A stretch of 64,000 nucleotides of DNA from Planctomycetota bacterium (GTDB lineage Bacteria; Planctomycetota; B15-G4; JADJEK01). Positions 1-8,215 of the stretch are shown in pieces. The notes under the pieces are model-generated. The model worked only from the letters and a program-made list of their open reading frames with translations, searched no databases and had not been told where the DNA came from. The position numbers and the translations under genes are program-made. Each line of letters starts with the position of its first letter. The first letter of the stretch is position 1. The DNA lies in assembly GCA_016709145.1 (NCBI GenBank), contig JADJEK010000011.1:1-64000 (forward strand), written 5' to 3'.

Positions 1-170
1 AAGGCACGCTGGACGCCGCAGGAAGCGCGAATCCGAAACTGGTCGTCCCGGCCGGATCGAACGACCCCGCGCTGATCGGCCTCACGTTGACGTTCGCGGC
101 GGTGCTCGGCGAATCGGGCCCGTACGTCGATCGCGCGACGAACGCGGTCACCGTCGTGCTCGGCGGCTGA
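1..170 (+). CDS. C-terminal end of a secreted FG-GAP-type protein (partial, cut by window edge)
   Basis: Only the last 55 or so codons are present, ending at a TGA. The DNA is about 96% identical to the end of the complete FG-GAP gene that stops at 4430, and the encoded residues match its C-terminal module (PALIGLTLTF, then NAVTVVLG). The upstream part, and so the full architecture, lies outside the window; from the match it is probably a paralogue of that FG-GAP protein. The differences are scattered single substitutions with no frame disruption, so this copy may be functional. Confidence 0.75.
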   Translation, partial: GTLDAAGSANPKLVVPAGSNDPALIGLTLTFAAVLGESGPYVDRATNAVTVVLGG

Positions 171-221
171 CGCGTCCCCGTCCCCATCCGAATCGCCGCG
201 CGGGCTCGCCTCTCCTCCCGC

Positions 222-1100
222 TCATTTCCCCGCCAAGAACGCCGCGATCCGCGGGCCGAACCAGTCGTATTCCTTCAAGAACGCGTCGTGGCCGTAGATC
301 GACGACAGGATCTCGAACTTCACCGGGCGGCCGTGGCTCTCGAGCAGGTGGGCGAGGTGCTGCTGCTCGGTCGGCGGGATCAGCATGTCGCGGTCGACGC
401 CGATCACGTAGCCCGGCGCGGTGATACGCAGCACGCCCTCGGCGTAGTTCTTCTGACCGTAGCCGAGGTTCGCCAGGGTCCATGCACTCGACAGCAGCAA
501 GTAGCAATTGTCGTCGAAGCGCTGGCCTTGCGCGGCGAGGTATTGTTCGACCTCGAACGACGCGGCGGACGGCGTGAAGGGGCGGCTCGGGTTCCCAACA
601 AGGAAGCGCTGGTTGAACTCGTCGCGCGAGCGGCAGGTGATCGTGCCGAGCTCGCGTGACGCGCAGACCGCGGGCCGGGCCCTTGTCAATTCGTACTCGC
701 CACCGAGGAAGTCGGGGTCGAGCAGGATCGCCGCGCGGCCGACGCGGCGCAGCGCGACTGTTGCCCGGCGTGGTGCGGCCGGTGGAGACGATGCTGATCC
801 AGCGCGACAGGCGGTTCGGGAATTGCGCGGCGAACTCGAGGACCTGCATGCCGCCGAGGCTCGAGCCGACGATCGCGTGGAGCTTGTCCAGGCCGAGGGC
901 GTCGAGCAACAGCGCGTGGCCGCGCGCCTGGTCGGACGGTGCTGGGCGCGTGGCCACACGGCGAGAGGGGGAGAATCACGACGACGATGCGATCGCCGAG
1001 CAGGCTCGATCGCTCTTCTCCTCCCGGGCGTGCCTCTGTCGGTGATCCCGAACCGACCATCGATAAGGCGACGGACACCGCCTCGCTCGGGATGAACCGG
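222..1100 (-). pseudogene. Broken second copy of metX (homoserine O-acetyltransferase-like)
   Basis: This stretch is a near-identical copy of the intact metX whose stop is at 4482, from the stop codon up to about position 947. It carries several small indels. Some compensate each other within a few codons, but one near 765-775 throws the nucleophile region (GSSLGG) into a different frame from the C-terminal half. The segment corresponding to roughly residues 55-120 is missing: near 950 the homology jumps to a more diverged remnant of the N-terminus, where GDRIVVVILPLS corresponds to GERTVVVMPALS. No single reading frame can make the enzyme. It is either a decaying duplicate or an assembly problem at a repeat; the mixture of a very similar part and a diverged part favours a real, partly gene-converted relic. 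Confidence 0.7.
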
Positions 1101-1206
1101 TGAGGCCGGTCGAAAGGGCGACCATCAGCCAAATGGAACTGGCCTCTCGCCGCGAGTGGCGTACAGTCCGGTCGGTTTCAAAGCCAACACGCCGAGAGGG
1201 GAATTC

Positions 1207-2733
1207 ATGATTCGCTCGTTCGCTCGTTCGCTCGTCAGATCGTTCGTGATCGTGTCGGGCTTCGTCGCCGTCGGTGACGGAGCCTCTGCGACGACGTGGT
1301 ACGTCGATGTCGTCAACGGGAGCGACACCTACCTCGGAATCAACGCCGGACAGCGGCCAACCTCTCCCTTCAAGACGATTACCTTCACGCTCAATCACGG
1401 GTTGACGCCGAACATTCCAACGTTGGCGCCGGGCGATGAGATTTACGTCGCGCCGGGGACGTATGACGTCAACAGTGGCGAGTCGTTTCCGCTGACGTCG
1501 ACTGTCACGAATATCGCGATCTACGGAAGCGGCTCGTCGCGACCCTTGATCACCGCCAATGGCTTCACGTTCAGTTCGCCGCCAAGCGGTGTTGCGGCGG
1601 TGTTCGAGCCAGCCGATCGCTGGGTGCTGAGTGGATTGGAAATCAACAACAGTCTTTATCCCAAGGGGAACACGAGCCTATCTCCGTACGACCACATCTT
1701 CGCCGTCTACATCGAGAACCTCGGGACTTCCTTCGCAGCACGAAACCTACTCATTGTCAGAAACTACTGGGGAATTTGGATCGCCGATCACGCACCGCAG
1801 GCTGCGTCCCGGACCGTCACGATCAGTGATTGCGACTTCGAACGACAGGGAATGACGAAGGCCGCGCCGGGGCTTCCCGACGACATTGGTCACGCTGCCT
1901 TGATGATTGGCGCGGACACGACGCTGACAGCGACGATCACGAACTGCTCGTTCAAGGACAATCATGACGGCATCGAGGGAGCCCAAAGCCATGTCTTCGG
2001 TACGAACAAGCCGAATCCGCTGAACCGGGCGACCATCATCGTTACGCAGTGTCTGTTCGAGAACAACGAGAATGGCTGTGAGTGTCAGGACAACGTGTTG
2101 TTCGTGGAGGGCTGCACTTTTCGCACGAACCAACGCCGCCACCCGCTTCTAGAAGGAGGTGTGGCAAACCACTTCACGATCGCTTTAGGAAATCGCAGCG
2201 CTGGGCTGAACGTGCGCTACACCGTCCGCCGCTGCTGGTTCGATCGCAATCAGATGGCGTTTGGCACATTCGGGGGGCCGCAGATCGGAGTTTTTGGCGC
2301 TCCGCCGACAGTCGTATTCGACCTCGGATTTGACGCCGCCCACCCCGGCGAGAATCAATTCGACACCAACATCTTGGTGCCGTGGCCGAATACCTACAAC
2401 GAGTCGTTTTGCGGTGTTTGGACGAACCACCCGGACCCCATCTACGCGGTCGGCAACTATTGGACCTACGACCCATCAGGAAATGGAGCCCCACCGCTCG
2501 ATCACAATCAGGGAGTCGTGCTCGTTGCTGGCAAGGGTGTCTATGCGCCGGGTGGACCCACAAGTCTTGGCCCGATGGTCAACATCGATCCCGGGCCCTA
2601 TCCGCCGCCGCCAACGAGTACTCCCCCGAACAGCCCCAGGTATCGCCCACAGGTGTTGCCGAACGTGCCCTGGAACGTGAGTGCCGGCCCATCCGTTGGG
2701 ACCCTCGGCGGTCCCGTCATCGTGGTGCGGTAA
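1207..2733 (+). CDS. Secreted right-handed beta-helix protein (DUF1565-like)
   Basis: A 508-residue protein with an N-terminal signal peptide ending near residue 28 (GASA). The mature start TWYVDVVNGSD, followed by SPFKTI and an APGTY motif, is typical of DUF1565/pectate-lyase-like parallel beta-helix proteins. The middle carries repeated short strands ending in N/D-rich turns, as expected for coils of a beta-helix, and the C-terminus is proline-rich. The start was chosen at the ATG preceded by GAGAGGGG; an in-frame GTG lies 51 bases upstream but would bury the signal peptide. The stop is 14 bases before the next gene, so the two are probably co-transcribed. Third codon positions hold clearly more A/T than the flanking genes. 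The ligand is unknown; a polysaccharide-active or adhesive surface role is only an inference from the fold. Confidence 0.8.
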   Translation: MIRSFARSLVRSFVIVSGFVAVGDGASATTWYVDVVNGSDTYLGINAGQRPTSPFKTITFTLNHGLTPNIPTLAPGDEIYVAPGTYDVNSGESFPLTSTVTNIAIYGSGSSRPLITANGFTFSSPPSGVAAVFEPADRWVLSGLEINNSLYPKGNTSLSPYDHIFAVYIENLGTSFAARNLLIVRNYWGIWIADHAPQAASRTVTISDCDFERQGMTKAAPGLPDDIGHAALMIGADTTLTATITNCSFKDNHDGIEGAQSHVFGTNKPNPLNRATIIVTQCLFENNENGCECQDNVLFVEGCTFRTNQRRHPLLEGGVANHFTIALGNRSAGLNVRYTVRRCWFDRNQMAFGTFGGPQIGVFGAPPTVVFDLGFDAAHPGENQFDTNILVPWPNTYNESFCGVWTNHPDPIYAVGNYWTYDPSGNGAPPLDHNQGVVLVAGKGVYAPGGPTSLGPMVNIDPGPYPPPPTSTPPNSPRYRPQVLPNVPWNVSAGPSVGTLGGPVIVVR

Positions 2734-2747
2734 TGGAGGCGCAGATC

Positions 2748-4430
2748 ATGAGACGGTTCCTGTCTGCGCTCGCGTACTCCGTCCCACTTGCGCTGAGTCA
2801 AACCGCATCCGCGCAACAGACGTACACCGACTCGATCATCCACTACGAACCCATCACGGGGTTCTTTCCCGCGTTCGGTGCCCGCCTCGCGCTGGGTGAG
2901 GCAAACGGCGACGGCGTGCTCGACCTCTTCATCGCCGACCAAGGTGGCCCGAAGAAGGCGCTGATCCTGCTCGGTCCGAGCTTCACCCAACGGGTGGACA
3001 TCGCGGTCCCGCCGTTCGACGGTCCTTGGGGGATCGTCGGCTTCGACATCGGGGACGTGAACGGCGATCTTGTCGATGACGCGTTCATCGGTCCGGCCGG
3101 AGCGACCGTCAATGGGGCCCAACTCGCCGGACGCGCATTCGTCGTACTCGGCCCCGCGTATCAGCAGTCAGTGGAGCTGATGCGAACAGCCACCGAATCT
3201 TATTACGAAAACTTCGGCAACGATTTCGCCATGGCCGATGTCGACCACGACGGAACCCTCGACCTCCTCGTCGGCGCACCCCGCGCATTGGTGAACCACG
3301 TGACTGGGGGACGCATCGACATTTATCGGGGATCGACGTCGTTCACCGGCCAGCCGTTCTCGGCAATCCCGGCATTGGTGCCCATGGGGCAGTCGGCGTG
3401 GGGCCGATCGATCGTGATCGCGGACGTCGACCACGATGGGCTCGATGACCTCGTCACGAACAGCATGAAGAGCGCGACGGAGGTTGGGTACCGGGTCTTG
3501 TGGAATCTCGATCCCGCGTCGTCGTTGCAGATGGCGATTCCGAGCTCGCAAGCGACGAGCGGCTGGGGGTATCGAGTCAAGATCGCCGACATCGACGGAG
3601 ATGGAGACGAGGACGTCGTCTCGACGGATCCGTCGTTCGGAGGCGGACGTACTCATGTGTTCCGAGGGCCAGCATTTGGGCCACCTCAGAATCTGACGGT
3701 CTCCGGTCAATCCTCGAACGCATACACCGGTCGCGCACTTGACGTCGGCGACGTCAACCGCGACGGCTACGGTGACGTCGTGGTCGGCGGCCCGACGGAT
3801 GACATCGGACCGAATCAAGCGGTGCCGGATGCCGGCCGCTTGACGATCTTCTTCGGCCCCACCTTCGCGACGACGCAGTCATTTTGGGGACAGTACACGA
3901 ACACTCACTTCGGCGAGGGCGTGCTGCTGCACGACTTCGACGACGACGGATTCCCGGAGCTGCTCGTCGGCGCCGGCGGCGAGTGGGGCGGTGGCACGAT
4001 CCACCTCATGAAGCACGAGCCCTTGGCGATCGACGGACCGAGCACGGTCTCGCTGTCGGCCGGCGGCTCGATTCAATTCCGGCTGCAGCGCGGCGCGCTG
4101 TCCGCGAACGCTCCGTATCTGATGTTGGTGTCGGCGAGCGGTTCGGCTCCGGGCTTGAACATCCCGTTCGCGGATGGCTTCGTCCACCTGCCATTGAACT
4201 TCGACGCGGCGACGCAATTCGGGATCCAGTTCGCGTCGAGCCCTGTGTTCGCGAACTTCCAAGGCACGCTGGACGCCGCAGGAAGCGCGAATCCGAAACT
4301 GGTCGTCCCGGCCGGCTCGAACGACCCCGCGTTGATCGGCCTCACGTTGACGTTCGCGGCGGTGCTCGGTGAGTCTGGCCCGTACGTCGATCGCGCGACG
4401 AACGCCGTCACCGTCGTGCTCGGCAGCTGA
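2748..4430 (+). CDS. Secreted FG-GAP (integrin-like) beta-propeller protein with C-terminal module A
   Basis: A 560-residue exported protein. A signal peptide (MRRFLSALAYSVPLALSQ, cleavage near ASA) is followed by about seven FG-GAP repeats with calcium-binding signatures such as DVDHDGTLD, DIDGDGDED and DVNRDGYGD, enough for one seven-bladed propeller. Residues about 425-560 form a separate C-terminal domain (module A) also found at the end of the DUF1028 protein. The start is the ATG with GGAGG eight bases upstream; another in-frame ATG overlaps the previous stop codon. The role is unknown; such proteins are usually extracellular or cell-surface. The last 170 bases and the following metX are duplicated at the window start. 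Confidence 0.82.
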   Translation: MRRFLSALAYSVPLALSQTASAQQTYTDSIIHYEPITGFFPAFGARLALGEANGDGVLDLFIADQGGPKKALILLGPSFTQRVDIAVPPFDGPWGIVGFDIGDVNGDLVDDAFIGPAGATVNGAQLAGRAFVVLGPAYQQSVELMRTATESYYENFGNDFAMADVDHDGTLDLLVGAPRALVNHVTGGRIDIYRGSTSFTGQPFSAIPALVPMGQSAWGRSIVIADVDHDGLDDLVTNSMKSATEVGYRVLWNLDPASSLQMAIPSSQATSGWGYRVKIADIDGDGDEDVVSTDPSFGGGRTHVFRGPAFGPPQNLTVSGQSSNAYTGRALDVGDVNRDGYGDVVVGGPTDDIGPNQAVPDAGRLTIFFGPTFATTQSFWGQYTNTHFGEGVLLHDFDDDGFPELLVGAGGEWGGGTIHLMKHEPLAIDGPSTVSLSAGGSIQFRLQRGALSANAPYLMLVSASGSAPGLNIPFADGFVHLPLNFDAATQFGIQFASSPVFANFQGTLDAAGSANPKLVVPAGSNDPALIGLTLTFAAVLGESGPYVDRATNAVTVVLGS

Positions 4431-4481
4431 CGCGTCCCCGTCCCCATCCGAATCGCCGAGCGGGCTCGCCTCGTCTCTCGC

Positions 4482-5564
4482 TCACGCCCCGGCCAAGAAC
4501 GCCGCGATCCGCGGGCCGAACCAGTCGTATTCCTTCAAGTACGCGTCGTGGCCGTAGATCGACGACAGGATCTCGAACTTCACCGGGCGGCCGTGGCTCT
4601 CGAGCAGGTGGGCGAGGTGCTGCTGCTCGGTCGGCGGGATCAGCATGTCGCGGTCGACGCCGATCACGTAGCCCGGCGCGGTGATACGCAGCACGCCCTC
4701 GGCGTAGTTCTTCTGACCGTAGCCGAGGTTCATGAGGTCCATGCACTTCGACAGCAGCAAGTAGCAATTGGCGTCGAAGCGCTGCACGAAGCGCTGGCCT
4801 TGCGCGGCGAGGTATTGTTCGACCTCGAACGACGCGGCGGACGGCGTGAAGGGCGGCTCGGGTTCCCAACGGAAGCGCTGGTTGAACTCGTCGCGCGAGC
4901 GGTAGGTGATCGTGCCGAGCTCACGCGTGACGCGCAGACCGCGGGCCGGGCCCTTGTCCAATTCGTACTCGCCACCGAGGAAGTCGGGGTCGAGCAGGAT
5001 CGCCGCGCGGCCGACGCGGCGCAGCGCGACGGTGCCCGGCGTGGTGCGGCCGGTGGAGACGATGCTGATCCAGCGCGACAGGCGGTTCGGGAATTGCGCG
5101 GCGAACTCGAGGACCTGCATGCCGCCGAGGCTCGAGCCGACGATCGCGTGGACCTTGTTCAGGCCGAGGGCGTCGAGCAGCAGCGCGTGGCCGCGCGCTT
5201 GGTCGGCCGGCGTGATCTGCGGGAAGCGCGGGCCGTAGCGTTTCTGTGGGTGGGAGGATCGAGGATCGATCGACAGCGGACTCGTGCTGCCGAACGGTGA
5301 GCCGAGGATCGACGCGCACACGACGCGCCAGTGGTCGGTGTCGATGCCGCGGCCCGGGCCGATCATGCCTTCCCACCAGCCGGGGGTGGGGTCGTCGGTC
5401 GTGCTGGCCGCGTGGCAGCTCGCCGACAGCGCGGGCATGACGACGACCGTGCGTTCGCCGGGCAGGCTGGAATCGCCCCATTCCTCCCACGCGACCTCGA
5501 CTTCGGGCAGCGACCCGCCGAGCGTCAGCGGGAACGAACCGGCAATGCGTTGAGTCGTCGGCAT
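4482..5564 (-). CDS. metX: Homoserine O-acetyltransferase (MetX-type alpha/beta hydrolase)
   Basis: A 360-residue alpha/beta-hydrolase-fold acyltransferase that transfers the acetyl group of acetyl-CoA to an amino-acid hydroxyl, classically homoserine in methionine biosynthesis. The nucleophile Ser145 sits in GSSLGGMQ. The likely Asp is in VDRDMLIPP (about residue 306), and the His is in YGHDAYL (about 339). The upstream motif GSPFGSTSPLS is the family's oxyanion and substrate loop. The start ATG (MPTTQ) was preferred to a TTG 36 bases upstream. It is convergent with the FG-GAP gene and has no sulfur-pathway partner nearby. Related enzymes use serine or succinyl-CoA, so the exact substrate is inferred. 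A damaged second copy lies near the window start. Confidence 0.88.
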   Translation of the reverse strand: MPTTQRIAGSFPLTLGGSLPEVEVAWEEWGDSSLPGERTVVVMPALSASCHAASTTDDPTPGWWEGMIGPGRGIDTDHWRVVCASILGSPFGSTSPLSIDPRSSHPQKRYGPRFPQITPADQARGHALLLDALGLNKVHAIVGSSLGGMQVLEFAAQFPNRLSRWISIVSTGRTTPGTVALRRVGRAAILLDPDFLGGEYELDKGPARGLRVTRELGTITYRSRDEFNQRFRWEPEPPFTPSAASFEVEQYLAAQGQRFVQRFDANCYLLLSKCMDLMNLGYGQKNYAEGVLRITAPGYVIGVDRDMLIPPTEQQHLAHLLESHGRPVKFEILSSIYGHDAYLKEYDWFGPRIAAFLAGA

Positions 5565-5673
5565 CGGGGGCGCCTCGCGTGGAGCGCGGCAAGTTAGCAA
5601 GCGGGCGCGGACCGCGCACGGGGCTGCTTGGCCCCGGCGCGAGCGGATCGGCCCGGCCGCGCGCCGGCTCGGT

Positions 5674-6042
5674 TCACGCCCCGAGCAGCGCGAGCGGCAC
5701 CCGGACGAGGTCGAACTCGGCGATGCGGGCGTTGCTCTTCGTCATCCGCACCCCCTCCTTCGCCAGCAGGCGCGCCTGTCGGCCCGCGCTGTCCAGCGTC
5801 AGGCGGCCGCCGGCGCCGACGACGCGGTGCCACGGGACGTCCTTGCGCCGCGACGGCAGCGCGGCCAGCGCGAAGCCGACCTGGCGCGCGACCGAGCGGG
5901 CGCCGAGGGCTTCGGCGATGTCGCCGTAGGTCGCGACGAAGCCCGTCGGGATGCGGCCCACGACGGCGAACACGCGGTCGTGGAAGCCGGTCGAGACCAC
6001 GCGTGGGCCGGTCCGAGTCAGCGGCGCATTGGGTCGAGCCAT
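5674..6042 (-). CDS. Alkyltransferase-like (ATL) DNA-repair protein
   Basis: A 122-residue protein of the MGMT C-terminal (DNA-binding) family. The motifs GRIPTGFVATYGDIA and the region around PWHRVVGAGGRL are characteristic. The active-site cysteine of O6-alkylguanine-DNA alkyltransferases (PCHR) is replaced here by Trp71 (PWHR), the hallmark of ATL proteins. ATLs do not transfer the alkyl group but bind O6-alkylguanine and pass it to nucleotide-excision repair. The start at MARPNAP has GGAG seven bases upstream. It is divergently arranged to the sulfatase-fold gene. The lack of the cysteine is seen directly; the repair role is family knowledge. Confidence 0.88.
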   Translation of the reverse strand: MARPNAPLTRTGPRVVSTGFHDRVFAVVGRIPTGFVATYGDIAEALGARSVARQVGFALAALPSRRKDVPWHRVVGAGGRLTLDSAGRQARLLAKEGVRMTKSNARIAEFDLVRVPLALLGA

Positions 6043-6174
6043 CGCATCGTCTCCGTGTCCCGGGGTCCCGCGTCTCATCGGGCGCTCATGATCGCCGACC
6101 TAGCGTACGCCCCGAAGATGGTCGTCGCACCGCGGGGTTCGCGCTCGACGCCCCTCGATGACCGCAGAGGTTCC

Positions 6175-8160
6175 GTGCGCCGACTCCGACCCACCCTCAC
6201 GACGTTCCTGCTCGGCCTCGCCGTGTTGCTCGGCTTCCGGGTCTTCCTGTACGTCGAGCGGCACGCGGACCTCGCTGATCTCGCGGGCGGCGAGCGCTTG
6301 GAATTGTGGATGCGCGGGACGCAGCTCGACGCGATCGTCATCGCCGCGCTCTGCATCCCGCTGCTGCTGGTGTCGATCCTCGCCCCGGTGCGTTGGCTGC
6401 GTGGCGTCGAGCGCTTCGGATCCGTCTGGGCGGCGATCGTGCTGCTCGGCCTCGTCGCGGCCGAGACCAGCGGGATCTACTTCTTCCGCTACTACGATTT
6501 CCGCTTCAACTACCTCGTGCTCGAGCACGGGACCGACGCCGAAGTCGCGGGCACCGTCGTGCGTGCGTATCCGATCGGCACGATCCTCGGCGTCGTCGTC
6601 GCGATCACCGCCGTCGCGTTCTTCGTGTGGCGCAAGGCGGCTGGATTGCCGGTGCGCGACGAGCGAGCGTCGCCGCGCTGGCCCGCGCTGATCGCGCTGC
6701 CGCTGCTTGCGTTCTGCTTGCGCGGGACGACCGATCACCGCGCGCTCGGCCCCGCGTACGCGACGTTCTCGGACAACCGCGTCGCCAACGAGATCACGGG
6801 CAACGGTATCCTGAACGTCGCGCACGAATGGGCGCAGCGCTCTAAAGGCCGCTACGTCGGTCTCGCCGAGACGATCGACGTCCTGCCCGAGGCCGACGCG
6901 ATCGCGAACGCGCGCGCGTACTTCGCCGGCCACGGCACGTTCGTCGAGGGCGCCGACAATCCGCTCGCGCGCGTGGTCGGCGATCCGGCGCGGCAAGGGC
7001 CGAAGAACGTGATGGTCGTCGTGCTCGAGAGCTACACGGCGCGGCTCGTCGGCCATCTCGGCGGGCATCCGGCGCTGACACCGAACCTCGACCAGCTCGC
7101 GACCGAATCGCTGGTGCTCGACCATTGCTATGCGACCGGCGAGCGCACGATCCAAGGGCTCGAAGCGGTGCTGAGTTCGTTCCCGCCGCTGCCGGGCGTC
7201 GGCGTCGTGCGGCGCCCCGAAGCGCGCGACGGCTTCGACACGCTGGCGACCGTGATGAAGCAGCGCGGCTACGCGACGCGCTTCCTGTACGGCGGCCAGG
7301 GGATCTTCGACCACATGAGCGCGTTCTTCCTCGCGAACGGTTACGACGAGTTCATCGAGGAAGAGGACTTCGACGACACGACGTTCCACGGCGAGTGGGG
7401 GTACTGCGACGAGGACGTGCTGAATCGCGCGGACCGCGAGATGCGCGCGCTGCACGCCGCGAACACGCCGTTCCTCGTCACGGTGTTGACGGTGTCGTTG
7501 CACTCGCCGTGGGAGTATCCAAAGGGCGTCATCGAGCCGCTGCCGACGTCGATCGAAGTGCCCGACGGCTTCGAGTACGAAGAGCTGAACACGTTCCGCT
7601 ACGTCGACGAGGCGATCGGTCGGTTCATGGCGCGTGCGAAGCAAGCGCCGTACTACGAAGACACGGTGTTCGCGTTCGTCGGCGATCACGGCGTGCACCT
7701 GCGCGGGCGCGACCTCGTGCCGGCCGACGAGTACCGCGTGGCCGCGCTGATCCACGCGCCGAAGCACGTCCCGCCGCGCCGCATCGGTGGAGTCACGAGC
7801 CAACTCGACGTCGCGCCGACGCTGTTGTCGATCGTCGGCGGGACGTGGAAGACGACGTTCTTCGGCCGCGACCTGCTGGCGCGCGAGCCCGACGAACTCG
7901 GCACGGCACTGCTCGTCTACGGCAAGAAGCGCTTCGCGTTCATCGACGGGCCACGCATGACGGTGCTCGCGCGAGCCAAGAGAACGGCGTTTTCGCAGAC
8001 CCCGGGATCGTCGAAGTGGAGCCCGTCCGCACTGCTGCAAGAACACGAGCGCGACGCCGTCGTCGCGACCTCGCTGCTGCAGACGGCGGAGTGGTTGCTC
8101 GAGAAGGATCGCTATCGAGCCCTCTCCGAAGCGGAGACCGAGCAGCTCCTGCGTCATTGA
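6175..8160 (+). CDS. LTA synthase-like membrane sulfatase/phosphotransferase
   Basis: A protein of about 661 residues with five predicted membrane segments (about residues 8-26, 52-70, 84-104, 134-152, 169-182), followed by a large extracytoplasmic alkaline-phosphatase/sulfatase-fold domain. The catalytic Thr is about residue 325 in ATGERTIQG, and metal ligands lie in GDHGVHLRG (about 503-511); VVVLESYTARLVG is the first metal-binding strand. This is the architecture of lipoteichoic acid synthase and of opgB/cptA-type phosphoglycerol or phosphoethanolamine transferases. In a Gram-negative planctomycete, transfer to a glycan or lipid is more likely than LTA polymerisation. The start is uncertain: a GTG with AGAGG just upstream gives the best N-terminus, but in-frame ATGs at 6088 and 6118 would add 19-29 residues. 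Confidence 0.82.
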   Translation: MRRLRPTLTTFLLGLAVLLGFRVFLYVERHADLADLAGGERLELWMRGTQLDAIVIAALCIPLLLVSILAPVRWLRGVERFGSVWAAIVLLGLVAAETSGIYFFRYYDFRFNYLVLEHGTDAEVAGTVVRAYPIGTILGVVVAITAVAFFVWRKAAGLPVRDERASPRWPALIALPLLAFCLRGTTDHRALGPAYATFSDNRVANEITGNGILNVAHEWAQRSKGRYVGLAETIDVLPEADAIANARAYFAGHGTFVEGADNPLARVVGDPARQGPKNVMVVVLESYTARLVGHLGGHPALTPNLDQLATESLVLDHCYATGERTIQGLEAVLSSFPPLPGVGVVRRPEARDGFDTLATVMKQRGYATRFLYGGQGIFDHMSAFFLANGYDEFIEEEDFDDTTFHGEWGYCDEDVLNRADREMRALHAANTPFLVTVLTVSLHSPWEYPKGVIEPLPTSIEVPDGFEYEELNTFRYVDEAIGRFMARAKQAPYYEDTVFAFVGDHGVHLRGRDLVPADEYRVAALIHAPKHVPPRRIGGVTSQLDVAPTLLSIVGGTWKTTFFGRDLLAREPDELGTALLVYGKKRFAFIDGPRMTVLARAKRTAFSQTPGSSKWSPSALLQEHERDAVVATSLLQTAEWLLEKDRYRALSEAETEQLLRH

Positions 8161-8215
8161 CCCCGTGCGTGCGGCAAGGGATCCTGGCGCGCCTCGCTTC
8201 TTCGGAGTCCGCGCC

